The notes under the pieces are model-generated. The model made no database searches, was not told the origin of the DNA, and saw only the letters and a program-made list of their open reading frames with translations. The translations under genes were made by a program, and so were the position numbers. Below are positions 7,542 to 13,439 of a stretch of 54,809 bases of DNA, piece after piece. The DNA is from a virus. The DNA lies in IMG/VR virus record IMGVR_UViG_3300012985_000013, positions 1 to 54,809 of that record, one strand, 5' to 3'. How positions within the stretch are numbered: the stretch's first letter is position 1; the number at the start of each line of letters is the position of its first letter.

Positions 7542-7581
7542 CGACTAGGACAACAGTAAGTCCTAGTCGGCTACGTGTCAA
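7542..7581 (-). promoter_or_regulatory. Promoter P1 with CTAG operator, regulator gene
   Basis: On the minus strand TTGACA (7581-7576) and TACTGT (7558-7553) are separated by exactly 17 bp. The inverted repeat CGACTAGGAC-N8-GTCCTAGTCG (7542-7569) brackets the -10 box, with CTAG cores 18 bp apart. A bound dimer would block polymerase. The promoter faces the gene at 7487, suggesting autoregulation. Confidence 0.8.
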
Positions 7582-7595
7582 GTGCGCGTCGGCGT

Positions 7596-7610
7596 GCCCC
7601 ACATTGGGGC
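7596..7610. repeat. 15-bp palindrome GCCCC-N5-GGGGC
   Basis: The copy reads GCCCCACATTGGGGC. It lies between the divergent promoters, 15 bp upstream of the P1 -35 box. Confidence 0.85.
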
Positions 7611-7675
7611 GGCGGGCCCGCGCTAGGTGGCAGGAATGCTACGGGCGTAGGCATCGTGATGCCGGCGCGAGGGCC

Positions 7676-7690
7676 GCCCCAGGTTGGGGC
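7676..7690. repeat. 15-bp palindrome GCCCC-N5-GGGGC
   Basis: The copy reads GCCCCAGGTTGGGGC. It lies 19 bp upstream of the P2 -35 box, mirroring the copy upstream of P1. Confidence 0.85.
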
Positions 7691-7709
7691 GCGGGCACTG
7701 GTACAACGC

Positions 7710-7754
7710 TTGACACAACGGCTCAACTAGTGTAGAGTTGTTTACTAGTTGAGC
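7710..7754 (+). promoter_or_regulatory. Promoter P2 with CTAG operator, first rightward operon
   Basis: TTGACA (7710-7715) and TAGAGT (7733-7738) are 17 bp apart. The inverted repeat GCTCAACTAGT-N12-ACTAGTTGAGC (7721-7731 and 7744-7754) brackets the -10 box, with CTAG cores 18 bp apart, as at the sister promoters. The flanking bases differ from the GACTAGGA type. The transcript leader contains the 15-bp palindrome at 7800. Confidence 0.8.
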
Positions 7755-7799
7755 CGCGGAATGTCGCGGATTTCGGGGCCGGTCGCGGCCTCATCGAGT

Positions 7800-7814
7800 G
7801 CCCCAGATTGGGGC
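7800..7814. repeat. 15-bp palindrome GCCCC-N5-GGGGC
   Basis: The copy reads GCCCCAGATTGGGGC. It lies in the P2 leader, 16 bp before the ATG at 7831 and immediately before the GGAAAGG ribosome-binding sequence. Confidence 0.85.
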
Positions 7815-7830
7815 GGAAAGGTGCGTCATC

Positions 7831-7950
7831 ATGGCACGCTACAGGCGGGTTGCACGGCTGAGGATCGCCCTGGCGCTATGGGCCCTGTCCGGCGGATACG
7901 GCATCGTCGGCGGCATCGCGGCGCGCCTGGCGGCAGGAGTGGATCGATGA
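7831..7950 (+). CDS. Small membrane protein
   Basis: This 39-aa protein has one hydrophobic segment (IALALWALSGGYGIVGGIAA) and basic residues before it. It is the first gene after promoter P2 and the leader palindrome, with GGAAAGG upstream of the ATG. It overlaps the next gene by ATGA. Its presence in a run of three tiny membrane proteins suggests an early host-envelope role, which is unproven. Confidence 0.65.
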   Translation: MARYRRVARLRIALALWALSGGYGIVGGIAARLAAGVDR

Positions 7951-8165
7951 CGCGCCGACAGAGCTACGTCACCCCGGCGCGCCAGACGCGCCTACGTATC
8001 ACCCCGCGTGGACTGGCGCTGGTCAATCTCGCATTGGCGCTCGCCCTCGCGGCGGCCGTGGGGTGCCTCGCCCTGGCGGCGGCAAGCCTCGCCACGGATG
8101 CGCCGCCGACGTGCGAGGGGCGGACCGTCGTCGACGCGGGACCGTGCGCGGGAGTGTCGCGATGA
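7947..8165 (+). CDS. Small membrane protein
   Basis: This 72-aa protein starts in an ATGA overlap. A basic N-terminus (MTRRQSYVTPARQTRLR) precedes a long hydrophobic helix (residues of about 28-55) and a short tail with two cysteines (CEGRTVVDAGPC). It is predicted to be a single-pass membrane protein with the tail outside. Function is unknown. Confidence 0.7.
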   Translation: MTRRQSYVTPARQTRLRITPRGLALVNLALALALAAAVGCLALAAASLATDAPPTCEGRTVVDAGPCAGVSR

Positions 8166-8305
8166 CGCGCCGCGCCTACGACAGGACCAGGTGGGACCGG
8201 CTGCAGGCGTGCGCGCTCACCGTGGGCATCGCCCTGAGCGGCACGGTCGCCGCGGGTGTCGCCCTCCTCCTGCCTGCCGCCGTCGCGATCGGACTGTTCC
8301 GATGA
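8162..8305 (+). CDS. Small membrane protein
   Basis: This 47-aa protein starts in an ATGA overlap. It has a basic N-terminus (MTRRAYDRTRWDR) followed by one long hydrophobic helix to the C-terminus. It shares the MTRR start and topology with its upstream neighbour, which may mean a duplication. Confidence 0.65.
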   Translation: MTRRAYDRTRWDRLQACALTVGIALSGTVAAGVALLLPAAVAIGLFR

Positions 8306-8544
8306 CCATCAACGAAGATCGCCCCAACCTGGGGCGCGCCGAGCTACCGACGTTCGTCCTGGCCCGCACGCCCAGCCGTCGACCGACGCTGCAGCACGTC
8401 TTCGTGCTCAACGAAGATGGGCGCGAGGCGTCGGCGTGCGGACTGGACCTGACCCAGTGGAGCCGCGCCTACCAGCCCGCTCCGATCCGCGCCATCCTGT
8501 GCATGAAGTGCGCTCGTATCACCCTCGATGGAGGTCTGTCATGA
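8302..8544 (+). CDS. Small CxxC protein with NEDRPNLG leader
   Basis: This 80-aa protein begins MTINEDRPNLGRAELP, where the RPNLG is encoded by a 15-bp palindrome. A similar start occurs in other genes here. The rest is unknown, with a CMKC near the C-terminus that could bind metal if paired with other residues. It overlaps both neighbours by 4 bp. Confidence 0.7.
   Translation: MTINEDRPNLGRAELPTFVLARTPSRRPTLQHVFVLNEDGREASACGLDLTQWSRAYQPAPIRAILCMKCARITLDGGLS
8321..8335. repeat. 15-bp palindrome inside a start region
   Basis: The copy reads GCCCCAACCTGGGGC. It starts 19 bases after the A of the ATG at 8302 and encodes RPNLG in frame. Confidence 0.85.
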
Positions 8545-8624
8545 CTCAGCAGTCCAGCGGTCCGCGCCCGCCGTTCGAGCCCGCGCCCCGCCCCCGCCCG
8601 CGTCCGCGCCAGACGGCGGCGTGA
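8541..8624 (+). CDS. Tiny proline/arginine-rich ORF
   Basis: This 27-aa reading frame starts in an ATGA overlap with GGAGGT upstream and encodes a Pro/Arg-rich tail (EPAPRPRPRPRQTAA). The geometry is that of a real gene, but the length and low complexity leave doubt. Confidence 0.4.
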   Translation: MTQQSSGPRPPFEPAPRPRPRPRQTAA

Positions 8625-8625
8625 C

Positions 8626-8892
8626 GTGGCTGTCAACGAAGATCGCCCCATGTTGGGGCACGTCATCGCCGAGAGGTTCTCGACGCTGCGCGTGGCCAAC
8701 CTGGAACTGAACAGGTGGCAGCGCATGGTCGACCGCGGCATCGAGCGTCGCATCCCGCGCGAGATCCGCGAGGCAGCGCGCCTCGCGGACGAGGCGCTCG
8801 ATGCCCTGATGTTCGGGGTCACCGCGCACGAACTGCAGTGGGCGCACATGCCCGACGAGTGCCCGATCTGCAAGGGGGAGGTGCAGCTGTGA
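8626..8892 (+). CDS. Small protein with NEDRPMLG leader and CxxC
   Basis: This 88-aa protein has a GTG start and begins MAVNEDRPMLGHV, matching the leader of the gene at 8302. The middle is a charged helix (REIREAARLADEALDAL) and the end has a CPIC pair. The palindrome at 8645 encodes RPMLG. Function is unknown. Confidence 0.72.
   Translation: MAVNEDRPMLGHVIAERFSTLRVANLELNRWQRMVDRGIERRIPREIREAARLADEALDALMFGVTAHELQWAHMPDECPICKGEVQL
8645..8659. repeat. 15-bp palindrome inside a start region
   Basis: The copy reads GCCCCATGTTGGGGC. It starts 19 bases after the first base of the GTG at 8626, the same offset as in the gene at 8302. Confidence 0.85.
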
Positions 8893-9086
8893 CCGTCAAC
8901 GAACGGCCGCGCGCCGAGATCCTCGACGCGCCGCACATGCGCGACAATCGCCTGTTCATCGCCGAGACGACGGACTACCCGATCTCGGGCGACAAGATCG
9001 CCGTGTTCCTCGACGACCCCGGGCACGGGCGCGTGCGTCGCATGGAACTCGGCGACCTGCTCTGGCCGCGGGTGCGCGGTGAGTGA
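8889..9086 (+). CDS. Small protein with NERP leader
   Basis: This 65-aa protein has a GTG start overlapping the previous stop and begins MTVNERPRAEIL, so it retains the NERP leader without an intact palindrome. The remainder (ISGDKIAVFLDDPGHGRVRR) looks like a small beta-barrel fold. Function is unknown. Confidence 0.68.
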   Translation: MTVNERPRAEILDAPHMRDNRLFIAETTDYPISGDKIAVFLDDPGHGRVRRMELGDLLWPRVRGE

Positions 9087-9249
9087 GGTCGAGCGCCCCA
9101 AGGTGGGGCAGACGTGGCTGCACGAGGCGAGCGGCTACTGGTATCGCTGCACCCGCGCGTGGCCGGCGATCGTCTTCCAGGGCTACGGTCGCACCCGCCG
9201 GCCGAGTGAGCGCGCCCTGGCCTCCGGCGCCTGGCGTCGGGTGCTGTGA
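9079..9249 (+). CDS. Small aromatic-rich protein with ERPKVG leader
   Basis: This 56-aa protein has a GTG start overlapping the upstream gene by 8 bp and begins MSEVERPKVGQTW. The rest is Trp/Tyr/Arg-rich. The palindrome at 9095 encodes RPKVG. It is last in the first plus-strand operon. Function is unknown. Confidence 0.62.
   Translation: MSEVERPKVGQTWLHEASGYWYRCTRAWPAIVFQGYGRTRRPSERALASGAWRRVL
9095..9109. repeat. 15-bp palindrome inside a start region
   Basis: The copy reads GCCCCAAGGTGGGGC. It starts 16 bases after the first base of the GTG at 9079. Confidence 0.85.
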
Positions 9250-9314
9250 GCACAGTCAATGAACATCATTGTCCCCTTGCGTGAGAGGCTCACTTGCTCC
9301 ACGCTGTGTCCTAG

Positions 9315-9354
9315 TTGACACAGGGGACTGACTAGGATACTGTTTTTCCTAGTC
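9315..9354 (+). promoter_or_regulatory. Promoter P3 with CTAG operator
   Basis: TTGACA (9315-9320) and TACTGT (9338-9343) are 17 bp apart. The inverted repeat GACTAGGA-N9-TCCTAGTC (9330-9354) brackets the -10 box, with CTAG cores 17 bp apart. It drives the gene at 9413 and probably the genes after it. Confidence 0.82.
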
Positions 9355-9382
9355 ACGACAGCCTGGCTGGCTGTCAACGAAC

Positions 9383-9397
9383 GCCCCAATCTGGGGC
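9383..9397. repeat. 15-bp palindrome in leader
   Basis: The copy reads GCCCCAATCTGGGGC. It lies 40 bp after the P3 -10 box and directly before the AGAAGGGAA ribosome-binding sequence of the gene at 9413. The bases just before it (GTCAACGAAC) match the NERP-coding starts, so a former start codon region may have become leader here. Confidence 0.85.
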
Positions 9398-9412
9398 AGA
9401 AGGGAACCCGCC

Positions 9413-9706
9413 ATGCAGACCTACATCGCACGGCTCACCGACCGGGGATCGCTCAGCGAGCCCATCATCTGGCGCACCGAGTCCATCGCCGAGGCGCGCG
9501 AACTGCTCGCCAACGTCGGCAGCTGGCAGACCGCGCCCGACAGCGGCGACCAGATCCTGCTCAGCGACTCGGCGTTCGTCGACGTCTTCGACTACCCGAC
9601 GCACGCCAAGGATCCCGACCTGGCCCTCGTCATCGAGGACCAAATGCCCCGCCTCACGTTCTCCATCGGAGTGCGCGGCGGCATCCGGCGGGAGGCCCAC
9701 CGATGA
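9413..9706 (+). CDS. Hypothetical phage protein
   Basis: This 97-aa protein is the first gene after promoter P3, with AGAAGGGAA upstream of its ATG. It has mixed strands and helices and no recognised domain. It overlaps the next gene by ATGA. Confidence 0.75.
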   Translation: MQTYIARLTDRGSLSEPIIWRTESIAEARELLANVGSWQTAPDSGDQILLSDSAFVDVFDYPTHAKDPDLALVIEDQMPRLTFSIGVRGGIRREAHR

Positions 9707-9948
9707 CCGTCACAATCGAGCAGGTGTCGCTCGCTCTCAACATCTACGGCGAGCCGTACGTGAACGAAGGAGACTCACCTCGCTGGGCGCTGTACGCCGA
9801 CAGCGACTCGGGCGTGGTGACCGCCGCCACCCTGGCATCCGGCGATATGCCCAAGGATCACCCGCTGTATGGCGCGGAGGATGAGTGGCTGTACGGCGAC
9901 GACGTCCTCGAGTTCCTGGCACGAGAGGACGTGGTGGCAGATGTCTGA
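9703..9948 (+). CDS. Hypothetical acidic protein
   Basis: This 81-aa protein overlaps both neighbours. It is acidic, with a helix near the end (GDDVLEFLAREDVV). No domain is recognised. Confidence 0.72.
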   Translation: MTVTIEQVSLALNIYGEPYVNEGDSPRWALYADSDSGVVTAATLASGDMPKDHPLYGAEDEWLYGDDVLEFLAREDVVADV

Positions 9949-10318
9949 CTCAGGCCGCCCCAACCTGGGGCACCTCGTCGGTCGGCAGGTCCGCCTCACC
10001 GGCGAGGCGTGGGACGGTGCGACCTACCCCTCGCGGTGGAGCGTCCACACCATCGTCCGCATCGACGACAACGGCATCCCGCGCATCCATCACGAGGGCC
10101 ACAACTGGCTCGTGATCCTGCCCGACACCAAGGAGTCGCCCGCCATGCGCCGAGACTGGTCGGCCGTGCTGACCGAGCCGAGCGACGCCGTCGCCCGGCT
10201 GCAGAAGTGGGCGCGCGACGTGGCGCAGCTGCTCGCCGTCGAGGGTCAGCGATGGACCGAAGAACTCGAGGCGCTGCGCGTCATCGAGAACGATCTGGAC
10301 CTGGAGGCACAGCGATGA
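9941..10318 (+). CDS. Hypothetical protein with LVGRQVRLTG motif
   Basis: This 125-aa protein begins MSDSGRPNLGHLVGRQVRLTG. The palindrome at 9957 encodes RPNLG. The segment LVGRQVRLTG is shared with the gene at 10806 (LVGRKVRLTG), which suggests a common small N-terminal beta fold. The C-terminal half is a long charged helix. Confidence 0.74.
   Translation: MSDSGRPNLGHLVGRQVRLTGEAWDGATYPSRWSVHTIVRIDDNGIPRIHHEGHNWLVILPDTKESPAMRRDWSAVLTEPSDAVARLQKWARDVAQLLAVEGQRWTEELEALRVIENDLDLEAQR
9957..9971. repeat. 15-bp palindrome inside a start region
   Basis: The copy reads GCCCCAACCTGGGGC. It starts 16 bases after the A of the ATG at 9941. Confidence 0.85.
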
Positions 10319-10611
10319 TCCGCATTCTGCTGCACGCCGTGCAAGACGCCCGCCTGCTGGAGCAGGTCGCCGGCATCCTCGAGACGGCGGTCGAGGTCGA
10401 CCCTGACCACTGGGACAAGGTGAAGGATCAGCCCGGCATCGTCGACCACTACGGCCACCACACCGACACGCGATCGTCGACCGTGCTGGTCAAGGAGTCC
10501 TGGTCGCCCTGGTACTACCGGCTGACCATCCGCCCCGGCGAGAACGCGGTGTACGACAACCTCGCCGCCCTCATCGCATCCACCCTCGTCGCCACCCCGG
10601 CGACGGTCTGA
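10315..10611 (+). CDS. Hypothetical phage protein
   Basis: This 98-aa protein starts in an ATGA overlap. It contains an N-terminal helix (QDARLLEQVAGILETAVEV) and a His-rich middle (HYGHHTD). No domain is recognised. A palindrome follows its stop. Confidence 0.72.
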   Translation: MIRILLHAVQDARLLEQVAGILETAVEVDPDHWDKVKDQPGIVDHYGHHTDTRSSTVLVKESWSPWYYRLTIRPGENAVYDNLAALIASTLVATPATV

Positions 10612-10613
10612 CC

Positions 10614-10628
10614 GCCCCAACCTGGGGC
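10614..10628. repeat. 15-bp palindrome in intergenic leader
   Basis: The copy reads GCCCCAACCTGGGGC. It lies between the stop at 10611 and the AGAGAGAAG ribosome-binding sequence of the gene at 10645. Confidence 0.85.
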
Positions 10629-10644
10629 AGAGAGAAGCACCACC

Positions 10645-10809
10645 ATGGCCACCATGACCAACGAGCAGCGCCGCGTTCACCGTGCGCTCGGCAGCGCAGA
10701 GAAGCGCCTCATCCACCTCGTCGTGTTCGAGGCGGATCCGAAACAGATCGCCCGCACCGAGGCCACCGTGAAGCGGCTGACCTCTGCCTGGAAGGCGTGC
10801 CAGCGATGA
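10645..10809 (+). CDS. Small basic helical protein
   Basis: This 54-aa protein has an ATG 16 bp after a palindrome and an AGAGAGAAG ribosome-binding site. It is a basic helical protein (TEATVKRLTSAWKACQR) without a recognised domain, and it overlaps the next gene by ATGA. Confidence 0.65.
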   Translation: MATMTNEQRRVHRALGSAEKRLIHLVVFEADPKQIARTEATVKRLTSAWKACQR

Positions 10810-11267
10810 CCGACCTCGTCGGCCGCAAGGTGCGCCTGACCGGCGCTGGCTACGCCAAGTACATGTTGGCGCAGAGCGTACGCACGGTCGCCGTGGATGA
10901 CTCTCGCGTCGACGGGACCGTCGGATGCCGGACGGGAGACGGCTTGCTTTGGACGTGGCTCAACGATCGCGACCACGAGTTCGCCGGTGTGCTGCTGCCC
11001 AAGCGTGTGCGCATCTGGGTCTACTCGTTCGCCGTCCCGGACTCACTCAGCGGGTTCGAGTGGGGCCCCGTCGACGACGATCCGATCGGGGCCGCACGAC
11101 TGCACGCTCTCTTCGACGAAGAGGCGGCGAACCCTATCGGGTACGGCGCTCTCGTCGAGATGCACCTCGCGCTCGACGGCGCGGCGAACATGACCGACTA
11201 CATCGACGGCGAACTGCAGGATGCAATCGCTCTCGGCCTGGTCGGCAAGATCATCGGGAGGTACTGA
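10806..11267 (+). CDS. Hypothetical protein with LVGRKVRLTG motif
   Basis: This 153-aa protein begins MTDLVGRKVRLTG, paralogous at its N-terminus to the gene at 9941. The C-terminal two thirds contain mixed strands and acidic helices (DPIGAARLHALFDEEAAN). Function is unknown. Confidence 0.75.
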   Translation: MTDLVGRKVRLTGAGYAKYMLAQSVRTVAVDDSRVDGTVGCRTGDGLLWTWLNDRDHEFAGVLLPKRVRIWVYSFAVPDSLSGFEWGPVDDDPIGAARLHALFDEEAANPIGYGALVEMHLALDGAANMTDYIDGELQDAIALGLVGKIIGRY

Positions 11268-11554
11268 TGAGCGACCTCGACCTGCGGTCCATGTTCCCGG
11301 AGTGGCTCAGCTTCACCGGCGAGGACATGAAGCTGCGCCGCAAGCGGGAGGTGACCACGCCGTTCCGCAGGTGGGAGATCCTGCCGCGCTACGGCTCGGC
11401 CGAGTCCGACCGCTGGACCATCATCGGCGCGCCGGCGCCCGGCCCGAGCAACCCGGCCCGCGACTACGAGGACGGCCAGTACCCGTCGCTCGCCGCGGCG
11501 TACGACGCCCTCAACCAGTGCCTCGCGCACGACGACGGCACCAGCGAGAAGTGA
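11267..11554 (+). CDS. Hypothetical phage protein
   Basis: This 95-aa protein shares one base with the previous stop (TGATG), with GGGAGG upstream. It is basic in the N-terminal half and ends with a helix (AAAYDALNQCLAHDD). No domain is recognised. Confidence 0.72.
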   Translation: MSDLDLRSMFPEWLSFTGEDMKLRRKREVTTPFRRWEILPRYGSAESDRWTIIGAPAPGPSNPARDYEDGQYPSLAAAYDALNQCLAHDDGTSEK

Positions 11555-11573
11555 GCAAATCGCTCAACCAACC

Positions 11574-11588
11574 GCCCCAGGTTGGGGC
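11574..11588. repeat. 15-bp palindrome in intergenic leader
   Basis: The copy reads GCCCCAGGTTGGGGC. It lies just before the AGAAAGAGCAGGG ribosome-binding region of the gene at 11604. Confidence 0.85.
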
Positions 11589-11603
11589 AGAAAGAGCAGG
11601 GAC

Positions 11604-12245
11604 ATGAGCAAGTTCCAGAACGCATACGACGAGCAGGCGTACAGCCTGTCGCTCGACGCGACCCAGGACTCGGACGGCGACCAGGCGTCGCCGCTCGGGT
11701 GGTTCGGGTGCCTCACGCTCGACGTCGACGCCGACGGCGAAGGGATCGTCGAGCACTACGGCACCCGCCACCTACTGGTGCACGAGTCGAGCGAGGGCTT
11801 CGTCACGGTGATGCCGTTCGCTGACGGCGACCTGCGCGACCGCCGGTTCAAGGATCTGCAGCAGGCGTACGAACTGTGGGAGGCGGGCGTCGCTGACGCC
11901 GAGATCAAGCTGGCGATCGACAACTACCTGCAGGCCGCCGTGTTCACGTCGAAGATCGTGGACCCGTCCGTGCCGTGGTCCGGCGAGGCCCAGGTGCAGG
12001 CGCGGGACGAGGTCATCGAGTTCGTGACCTCCAACATCCGGGAGATCCGCCAGTTCCAGGAGGCGACCGGCCATGGCTGGGAGCAGATCGGCATCGACTT
12101 CTGCCTGACCCGCAACCACGAGAGTGCTGGCTTCTGGATGCGCGACCACGCCGGGGCCGCCGGCAAGGCGCTGACCGACGCGGCCCGGATGTGGGACGAG
12201 GTCGACGTGGAGATCGACGACAACGGAGAGCAGGTGTTCGCATGA
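11604..12245 (+). CDS. Conserved phage hypothetical protein (DFxLTRNxxxAGFW motif)
   Basis: This 213-aa protein contains, near residues 165-185, GIDFCLTRNHESAGFW. That motif resembles the DFWLTRNGHGAGFWDR signature of a widespread phage accessory family of unknown function. The N-terminal 110 residues are acidic and form a separate segment. It may therefore be a two-part protein. It overlaps the next gene by ATGA. Confidence 0.75.
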   Translation: MSKFQNAYDEQAYSLSLDATQDSDGDQASPLGWFGCLTLDVDADGEGIVEHYGTRHLLVHESSEGFVTVMPFADGDLRDRRFKDLQQAYELWEAGVADAEIKLAIDNYLQAAVFTSKIVDPSVPWSGEAQVQARDEVIEFVTSNIREIRQFQEATGHGWEQIGIDFCLTRNHESAGFWMRDHAGAAGKALTDAARMWDEVDVEIDDNGEQVFA

Positions 12246-12634
12246 GCAAGATCGAGTGGATCACAGCGCCGCAGATCGAGGTCGGCGGCAGCGCGCGGCC
12301 GGACTCGGTGACCGACGAGCACGGCATCCAGAACAGCGTGGCGATCATCACGCTCACGAACCGGCACAGCGGCGACGCTGTCGTCATCGAGGGTCGGCCC
12401 GAGCATCTGCTCAACCTGGCCCGCGCGCAGCTGCGCGTCGCCGAGCAGATCGTCGAGGCGACGATGCGTGACCCGCAGCTGCGATCGATGTACGGGCTGA
12501 CCGCACACGTCGGAACGGTCGAGTTCATCGCCGAGGCGCGGGCTCTCGGGGCGGACGACGGGGCTGTCGCCAGGGTCATGCTCGATGAGCGAGCGCCCCA
12601 AGTTGGGGCGGTGGGGGAGGAGGACCGTGGCTGA
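12242..12634 (+). CDS. Hypothetical phage protein
   Basis: This 130-aa protein starts in an ATGA overlap. A strand-rich N-terminus is followed by a helix (PEHLLNLARAQLRVAEQIVE). Its last residues are encoded by DNA containing the palindrome at 12595 and the ribosome-binding region of the next gene. Function is unknown. Confidence 0.73.
   Translation: MSKIEWITAPQIEVGGSARPDSVTDEHGIQNSVAIITLTNRHSGDAVVIEGRPEHLLNLARAQLRVAEQIVEATMRDPQLRSMYGLTAHVGTVEFIAEARALGADDGAVARVMLDERAPQVGAVGEEDRG
12595..12609. repeat. 15-bp palindrome before a GTG start
   Basis: The copy reads GCCCCAAGTTGGGGC. It lies inside the 3' end of the gene at 12242 and 17 bp before the GTG at 12627. It also falls ten bases into an alternative ATG frame, which would begin MSERPKLG. 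Confidence 0.85.
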
Positions 12635-12929
12635 CCACCGCTTCGTCGTCACCGTCTCGGGATGCACGGCTGAGCAGGCCGAGCAGGTCATGAGCGAGCG
12701 CATCAACGTAGACGAGGACTACGGCTTCGAGTACACGATCGGCTGGGAGGGGACCGCGCCGACAGGGTATGTCGTCGGCGCACCGGACACCACGCCGAAT
12801 GGCGGGGGCTACTGCGGCGAGATGGACGACAACTTCGTCTGCACCCGCGAGCCCGACGGTCACTCGCAGCACGCCGCCGGCAATGGGTACACGATCGCTC
12901 ACGTGTGGGGAGAGCCCGATGCCTCGTGA
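12627..12929 (+). CDS. Hypothetical phage protein
   Basis: This 100-aa protein is placed at the GTG at 12627 because GGGGGAGGAGGA lies directly upstream and the overlap with the previous gene is then only 8 bp. A longer start at ATG 12585 would give an MSERPKLG leader resembling other genes here. The protein has a strand-helix start (RFVVTVSGCTAEQAEQV) and a pair of cysteines further on. Function is unknown. Confidence 0.7.
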   Translation: MADHRFVVTVSGCTAEQAEQVMSERINVDEDYGFEYTIGWEGTAPTGYVVGAPDTTPNGGGYCGEMDDNFVCTREPDGHSQHAAGNGYTIAHVWGEPDAS

Positions 12930-13185
12930 GCGGGGCGGGTGGCTCACGCCGGACGCCCTCAAGACGGCCGGCATCTGCGAGCAGTGGGCGCATGAGCAGT
13001 CTGACTTCCGCAACGAGGTGAGCCTGTGCCACGACGAGCGGCAGGGTGGCTACGTGGTGCAGCACGTGCACATCCGATTCACCGACGGCGTGCGCGAGGT
13101 GCACGCCTGGCAAGTAGGCGAGCGCATCCACCTGGCACGGCGCCAGTTCCGCAAGGTTGTCCAGTCCCTCGGAGGTCGGGCATGA
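12919..13185 (+). CDS. Hypothetical phage protein
   Basis: This 88-aa protein overlaps the previous gene by 11 bp. It has a helical N-terminus with one Cys, strands with several His (VVQHVHIRFTDG) and a basic helical C-terminus. Function is unknown. Confidence 0.7.
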   Translation: MPRERGGWLTPDALKTAGICEQWAHEQSDFRNEVSLCHDERQGGYVVQHVHIRFTDGVREVHAWQVGERIHLARRQFRKVVQSLGGRA

Positions 13186-13373
13186 AGTGGGTCATCTACT
13201 GGTGCACGGTGCTCGCCATCATCCTGCTGTTCGCGCTGCATAGCAGTGAGGGCGTCGCGGACGATATGCCGCCCGCGGTGTTCGGCCTGCTCCATGGTGT
13301 CGCCGCCGTCCTGGTTGGCGTCGTCGTGCAGCAGTTCTACATCGCGATCACCAAGCGCGAGAAGGGGGATTGA
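13182..13373 (+). CDS. Small two-helix membrane protein
   Basis: This 63-aa protein has two hydrophobic segments (WVIYWCTVLAIILLFALH and AVFGLLHGVAAVLVGVVVQQF) linked by a short acidic loop, and a charged C-terminus. It ends exactly in the -35 box of promoter P4. It is likely a small inner-membrane protein of unknown role. Confidence 0.72.
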   Translation: MKWVIYWCTVLAIILLFALHSSEGVADDMPPAVFGLLHGVAAVLVGVVVQQFYIAITKREKGD

Positions 13374-13410
13374 CACAAGGCGGTGACTAGGATAGAGTTC
13401 TTTCCTAGTC
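13370..13410 (+). promoter_or_regulatory. Promoter P4 with CTAG operator
   Basis: TTGACA (13370-13375, containing the previous stop codon) and TAGAGT (13393-13398) are 17 bp apart. The inverted repeat GACTAGGA-N10-TCCTAGTC (13385-13410) brackets the -10 box, with CTAG cores 18 bp apart. It drives the DUF932 gene. Confidence 0.82.
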
Positions 13411-13439
13411 AAGAAGTGGAGCATCCGCTCCGACGAACC

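Larger units (their letters stand above)
7488..7830. promoter_or_regulatory. Divergent control region between regulator and plus-strand arm
   Basis: This 343-bp non-coding region separates the minus-strand regulator from the first plus-strand gene. It contains four copies of the 15-bp GCCCC-N5-GGGGC palindrome (7504, 7596, 7676, 7800), a minus-strand promoter and a plus-strand promoter. Both promoters have an inverted repeat bracketing the -10 box. This is the apparent decision point from which the two genome arms diverge. Confidence 0.75.

Noticed and set aside
6156-7559. Plus-strand open frame of 467 codons across the regulator gene
   Set aside because: It runs across a promoter, a terminator and the regulator gene in antisense and has no domain. 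The minus-strand regulator has a promoter and start signals.
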